Positions 12,792-15,788 of a stretch of DNA of 15,788 nt are shown one piece after another. The stretch comes from Spirochaeta sp. (GTDB lineage: Bacteria > Spirochaetota > Spirochaetia > DSM-27196 > Alkalispirochaetaceae): positions 1-15,788 of the forward strand of contig SKHA01000356.1 in the NCBI GenBank assembly GCA_007117185.1, given 5' to 3'. Position 1 is the first letter of the stretch, and each line of letters opens with the position of its first letter. The notes under the pieces were generated by a model. The model was not told the origin of the DNA and did not search any database. It saw nothing but the letters and a program-made list of their open reading frames with translations. Position numbers and translations under genes: made by a program.

Positions 12792-14576
12792 ATGGAACAA
12801 ATGAAGCGAACCCATACCTGCGGCGCCCTGAGGGACAGCGATACCGGCGCCACCGTCGTCCTCAATGGCTGGGTCCACCGAACCCGCGACCACGGCGGCG
12901 TTCACTTTCTGAACCTTCGGGACCGCTATGGGATCACCCAGATCGTAGTCGACGAGGACGGCAGTGACGAGCTGCGGGAGGTGGCCAGCTCGCTGCGCAT
13001 GGAGTTCTGTATTGCCGTGGAGGGCGTCGTTCGCGAACGACCTGACGGCATGAAGAACCCGGAGATGCCCACGGGTGCGATCGAGGTCTCGGCGTCGCAG
13101 ATAAGGGTGCTCAGTACCAGCGAAGCGGTTCCCTTCACCATCGATGAGCGGTCCGAGGGGCGGGACGACGTCCGCCTCAAGTACCGGTATCTGGATTTGC
13201 GCACCTTCTCCATGCAGCGCAAGATTGCCCTGCGGCACTCGGTTATGCAGGGCGTGCGGGAGTTCCTCGCCGGGCAGGGGTTTCTTGAGATCGAAACACC
13301 CACGCTGATCCGCTCCACGCCTGAGGGAGCCCGGGACTTTCTGGTACCGTCACGATTGCACCACGGCAGTTTTTACGCGATGCCCCAGAGTCCGCAGCTG
13401 TACAAGCAAATCCTCATGGTCAGCGGGTTCGACCGCTACTTCCAGATCGCCCACTGTTTTCGCGACGAGGACGCTCGGGGAGACCGCCAGCTTGAACACA
13501 CCCAGATCGACCTGGAGATGAGTTTTGTGAGCCGTGAGGACGTTTTCGAGGTCATTGAGGGTATGCTGGGCCATGTGTTCCGCCAAAGCATCGGAGTCGA
13601 GCTTGAGACGCCGTTTCAGCGCCTTTCCTACCATGATGCGATGAACCGCTACGGGTCTGATAAGCCGGACCTGCGCTTCGACCTGGAGATGCAGGATTTT
13701 CGGGAGTTCGTAGCGGGCAGCGGCTTCGGGGTTTTTGAGTCAGCCGTTGCGGCGGAAGGGGCGGTCAAGGTGCTGGTCGTCCCCGGAGGCGGGACCTACA
13801 GTCGCAAGCAGATCAGCGAGCTGGAGGAGGTTGCCAGGACCTACGGCGCAAAAGGTCTTGCATGGACACGGGTTGTACAGGGCCAAGGCGACCTGACCCT
13901 TGATGGTGGCATCGGCAAATTCTTTGCCGGATCTGCTGCGGAGATAGCCGCGTCTCTGGGAGCTGCCCCAGGGGACATGTTGCTGTTTGTGGCGGACGGC
14001 TGGAAAACAGCGACGACGGCGCTGGGGGCGGTTCGGTCGCGGCTGGGTCGCGACCTGGGACTGGCGGCGGCGGGGTCGTTCCGTTTTGCCTGGGTGGTCG
14101 ATTTCCCGCTGTTTGAGTACGAGGAAGAAACAGGAGGATGGGCTGCGGCGCACCACATGTTTACCATGCCGCAGGAGCGGTTCCTGGCCACCCTGGAGGA
14201 GAATCCCGGGGAGGTTCTGGGGGATCTCTACGATCTGGTGTGCAACGGCTTCGAGTTGGCTTCCGGATCGATCCGTATTCATGACCCGGCGCTGCAACAG
14301 CGCATCTTCCGGATTGTGGGATTTGATGAAGAGGAGGCACAGCGACGCTTCGGGTTCCTCCTGGACGCGTTCCGCTATGGAGCCCCGCCGCACGGCGGAA
14401 TCGCCCCGGGGCTGGACCGGCTGGTGATGATTATGGCCGGTGAGGAATCGATCCGCGAAGTTATCGCTTTTCCCAAGACAGCGAACGGGCTCTCGCCGAT
14501 GGATGGCAGTCCCGGAGCGGTGGACCAGGGACAGCTTGCCGATCTTGGGCTGGCTCTGATTCAGAACCAGACGTAA
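12792..14576 (+). CDS. aspS: Aspartyl-tRNA synthetase, bacterial type, predicted non-discriminating
   Basis: A 594-residue class II synthetase. An N-terminal OB-fold anticodon-binding domain (about 1-110) is followed by the catalytic core with motif 1 (GFLEIETPTLIRSTPEGARD), motif 2 (FRDEDARGDRQLEHTQIDLE), an inserted GAD-type domain (about 290-420) and motif 3 (GGIAPGLDRLVMIMAG). The length equals E. coli AspRS (590). Two anticodon-domain positions differ from the E. coli (tRNA-Asp-specific) enzyme: H34 in RTRDHGG, where E. coli has Leu, and G86 in RERPDGMKN, where E. coli has Lys. His and Gly there are the residues associated with non-discriminating AspRS, which also charges tRNA-Asn. The start ATG has no SD and sits 7 nt after a -10-like box. 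Confidence 0.97.
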   Translation: MEQMKRTHTCGALRDSDTGATVVLNGWVHRTRDHGGVHFLNLRDRYGITQIVVDEDGSDELREVASSLRMEFCIAVEGVVRERPDGMKNPEMPTGAIEVSASQIRVLSTSEAVPFTIDERSEGRDDVRLKYRYLDLRTFSMQRKIALRHSVMQGVREFLAGQGFLEIETPTLIRSTPEGARDFLVPSRLHHGSFYAMPQSPQLYKQILMVSGFDRYFQIAHCFRDEDARGDRQLEHTQIDLEMSFVSREDVFEVIEGMLGHVFRQSIGVELETPFQRLSYHDAMNRYGSDKPDLRFDLEMQDFREFVAGSGFGVFESAVAAEGAVKVLVVPGGGTYSRKQISELEEVARTYGAKGLAWTRVVQGQGDLTLDGGIGKFFAGSAAEIAASLGAAPGDMLLFVADGWKTATTALGAVRSRLGRDLGLAAAGSFRFAWVVDFPLFEYEEETGGWAAAHHMFTMPQERFLATLEENPGEVLGDLYDLVCNGFELASGSIRIHDPALQQRIFRIVGFDEEEAQRRFGFLLDAFRYGAPPHGGIAPGLDRLVMIMAGEESIREVIAFPKTANGLSPMDGSPGAVDQGQLADLGLALIQNQT

Positions 14577-14591
14577 CCCTTCTCTTTCGGG

Positions 14592-14613
14592 GCACCGGAC
14601 GCGCTGCCGGTGC
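14592..14613. terminator. GC-rich hairpin after aspS
   Basis: A perfect 7-bp stem GCACCGG/CCGGTGC with an 8-nt loop, starting 15 nt after the aspS stop. The downstream sequence is pyrimidine-rich but lacks a clean T-run, so it is a weak intrinsic terminator at best. Nothing else convincing was seen in the 14577-14740 gap. Confidence 0.4.
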
Positions 14614-14751
14614 TTCCGATACCATTCCCTTTTCACCTCTGCGAATAAATCGACGTCCTCACGCAAGCCCTGGGTCCTCTCGGTTCAGTAACTCTATGAG
14701 GAACTCACGATAATGATATCAGCGTTATGGTAGTACGACATTGGTATCACA

Positions 14752-14781
14752 TTGATGAATTCGGAGAAATATTAAGGATAT
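14752..14781 (+). promoter_or_regulatory. Candidate promoter of the NtrC-like regulator
   Basis: TTGATG (14752-14757), an 18-bp spacer and GGATAT (14776-14781) in an AT-rich stretch. This would give a leader of about 14 nt to ATG 14802, including AAGGGA. It is only valid if the gene starts at 14802 rather than at the in-frame ATG 14727. Confidence 0.35.
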
Positions 14782-14801
14782 CTCCTAACCCACAAGGGAA
14801 A

Positions 14802-15779
14802 ATGAACGTGGACCAACAGCGCCGATCAATCAAGTTCATCACCGGCGACTCAGCGCTTCTGGAGGGCTTCTCGTTCGCTCGACGTGGATTCCTTCGCGGC
14901 ATGGCCGTGCTCCTGACCGGAGAAAGTGGCAGCGGAAAGCGCACCATGGCGCGCGAGCTCGTCGCCGCTGTCGATTCCACTGATCTGATGGAAATCGTGC
15001 CATCAGAAGCCGGCGAGGTTTCCTGGGAACAGATCCCGGATTCAGGGTCGGTGTACTTTTCTCAGGCTGAGCGCTTGACGGAATCTCAACAATGGAAGCT
15101 TTTGGGGCTGATCGAGTCCACGTTACCTGCAGCGGGGCCTGGTGCCTCGATGGGGCCGGAATCCATTGCTGAGCCTGTCTCGATTACCCGAAACGATGCG
15201 GGAATCTCATCCTCTTCCCGACCGTTGCGGATCATCGTTGGATGTGACGCCGATCTGTCTCTCCGGATACGGGACGGTGGGTTTCTCCGAAGGTTGTACT
15301 TCGTGCTCTCCCGGTGTGAGGTTACCATTCCGGCACTTCGTCAGCGTCGCGCTGACATACCGTTGCTGACTCAATACTTCCTTGACTTGTTTGCTGAGCG
15401 GGAGGACACACGGGCACCAAGGCTGGACCCGGGTTTCTTCAAGCCTCTGGAACGGTATCTTTTTCCCGGGAACGTACGAGAGCTCGAACACCTGCTGGAA
15501 AAGGCACTCCTGCTCTGTGATTGGAGTCGTCTGACCGAAAAGGTGGCCCGGAAAACCCTGCAGCATCATCAGATAACGCCATGGGCACCTCACCTCATTG
15601 ATAGTGAAGACCCGATGAATCGCGTCCTCTGGCCGCCGATACTGCCCAGTATAGGGCGCGCCAGGGAACAGCTGCTGGAGGAGGCTCTCTCCAGGTTCGA
15701 CGGAAACCAAAGTCGGGCCGCCAGGGCTCTGGGCATCACCCCTGCCGCGGTCAATAAGTACGTTAACAGGCAGGAGTAG
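14802..15779 (+). CDS. Degenerate NtrC/Fis-type AAA+ transcriptional regulator
   Basis: A 325-residue protein matching sigma-54 activators at its ends but not in its engine. Present: Walker A GESGSGK (40-46), the sensor-II side block LRRLYFVLS and PALRQRRADIP (about 162-187), FPGNVREL (221-228) and a Fis-type helix-turn-helix (about 289-324, DGNQSRAARALGITPAAVNKY). Absent: the GAFTGA loop, since only about 37 residues separate Walker A from the next strand, and the Walker B acidic pair, where LFLDE is replaced by VYFSQ. It therefore should not remodel sigma-54 polymerase and may bind DNA and nucleotide only. There is no N-terminal receiver domain. The frame is open to ATG 14727, but those 25 codons use ATA, TTA and AGG, unlike the rest, so 14802 is preferred. 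Confidence 0.8.
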   Translation: MNVDQQRRSIKFITGDSALLEGFSFARRGFLRGMAVLLTGESGSGKRTMARELVAAVDSTDLMEIVPSEAGEVSWEQIPDSGSVYFSQAERLTESQQWKLLGLIESTLPAAGPGASMGPESIAEPVSITRNDAGISSSSRPLRIIVGCDADLSLRIRDGGFLRRLYFVLSRCEVTIPALRQRRADIPLLTQYFLDLFAEREDTRAPRLDPGFFKPLERYLFPGNVRELEHLLEKALLLCDWSRLTEKVARKTLQHHQITPWAPHLIDSEDPMNRVLWPPILPSIGRAREQLLEEALSRFDGNQSRAARALGITPAAVNKYVNRQE

Positions 15780-15788
15780 CCGCCAGGG

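Noticed and set aside
14709..14726. GATAAT or GATATC as -10 for a start at 14727
   Set aside because: No good -35 at 16-18 bp, and the codons from 14727 to 14801 look non-coding; kept only as an alternative.

Overview
The window is a GC-rich, densely packed piece of bacterial chromosome carrying mostly core genes. The best guess for the host is a free-living, motile member of the Spirochaetota. This rests on FlgM under a flagellar sigma-28 promoter, an ATPase-HDOD signalling protein, a Lon-like AAA+ protease, the sequence style of FlgM, and GC-rich genes with few Shine-Dalgarno (SD) sites. It is an inference; no rRNA or tRNA gene is present to confirm it.

Layout. (1) A leftward operon: SorC-type sugar-responsive regulator, NIF3/YbgI metal-binding protein, and lipoprotein signal peptidase lspA, which runs off the left edge. 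(2) Divergently from sorC, a rightward Lon-like protease, then a fused GHKL-ATPase/HDOD protein. The sorC and lon promoters appear to share one palindromic -35 hexamer. (3) An AT-rich gap of about 200 bp holding a 125-bp segment with inverted-repeat ends like those of insertion sequences. It is followed by a strong sigma-70 promoter driving a glutaredoxin-like/OsmC-like redox pair. (4) A leftward cluster, in transcription order: rsmI, flgM, a degenerate iron-alcohol-dehydrogenase homologue and a SpoU/TrmH RNA methyltransferase, whose end overlaps osmC. (5) A rightward series: membrane-anchored double zinc-ribbon protein, HIT hydrolase, FemAB-like acyltransferase, nicotinamidase pncA and aspS. 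A degenerate NtrC-type regulator ends at the right edge.

Working together: lspA (lipoprotein maturation), the Lon-like protease, rsmI and the SpoU methyltransferase, aspS and pncA are housekeeping genes. FlgM ties the centre to the flagellar hierarchy; its sigma-28 promoter begins on the stop codon of rsmI. Three proteins keep a fold but have lost or changed family-defining residues: the iron-ADH homologue (all metal histidines), the NtrC-like regulator (Walker B and the GAFTGA loop) and, more mildly, the HIT protein (first His of the triad). AspRS carries both anticodon-domain residues linked to the non-discriminating type.

A recurring theme is a -10 hexamer ending only 6-7 nt before the start codon (lon, ATPase-HDOD, rsmI, HIT, aspS, pncA), often with a TTGC-type -35. 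This suggests widespread leaderless transcription. No CRISPR array, complete insertion sequence, prophage or RNA gene was seen.
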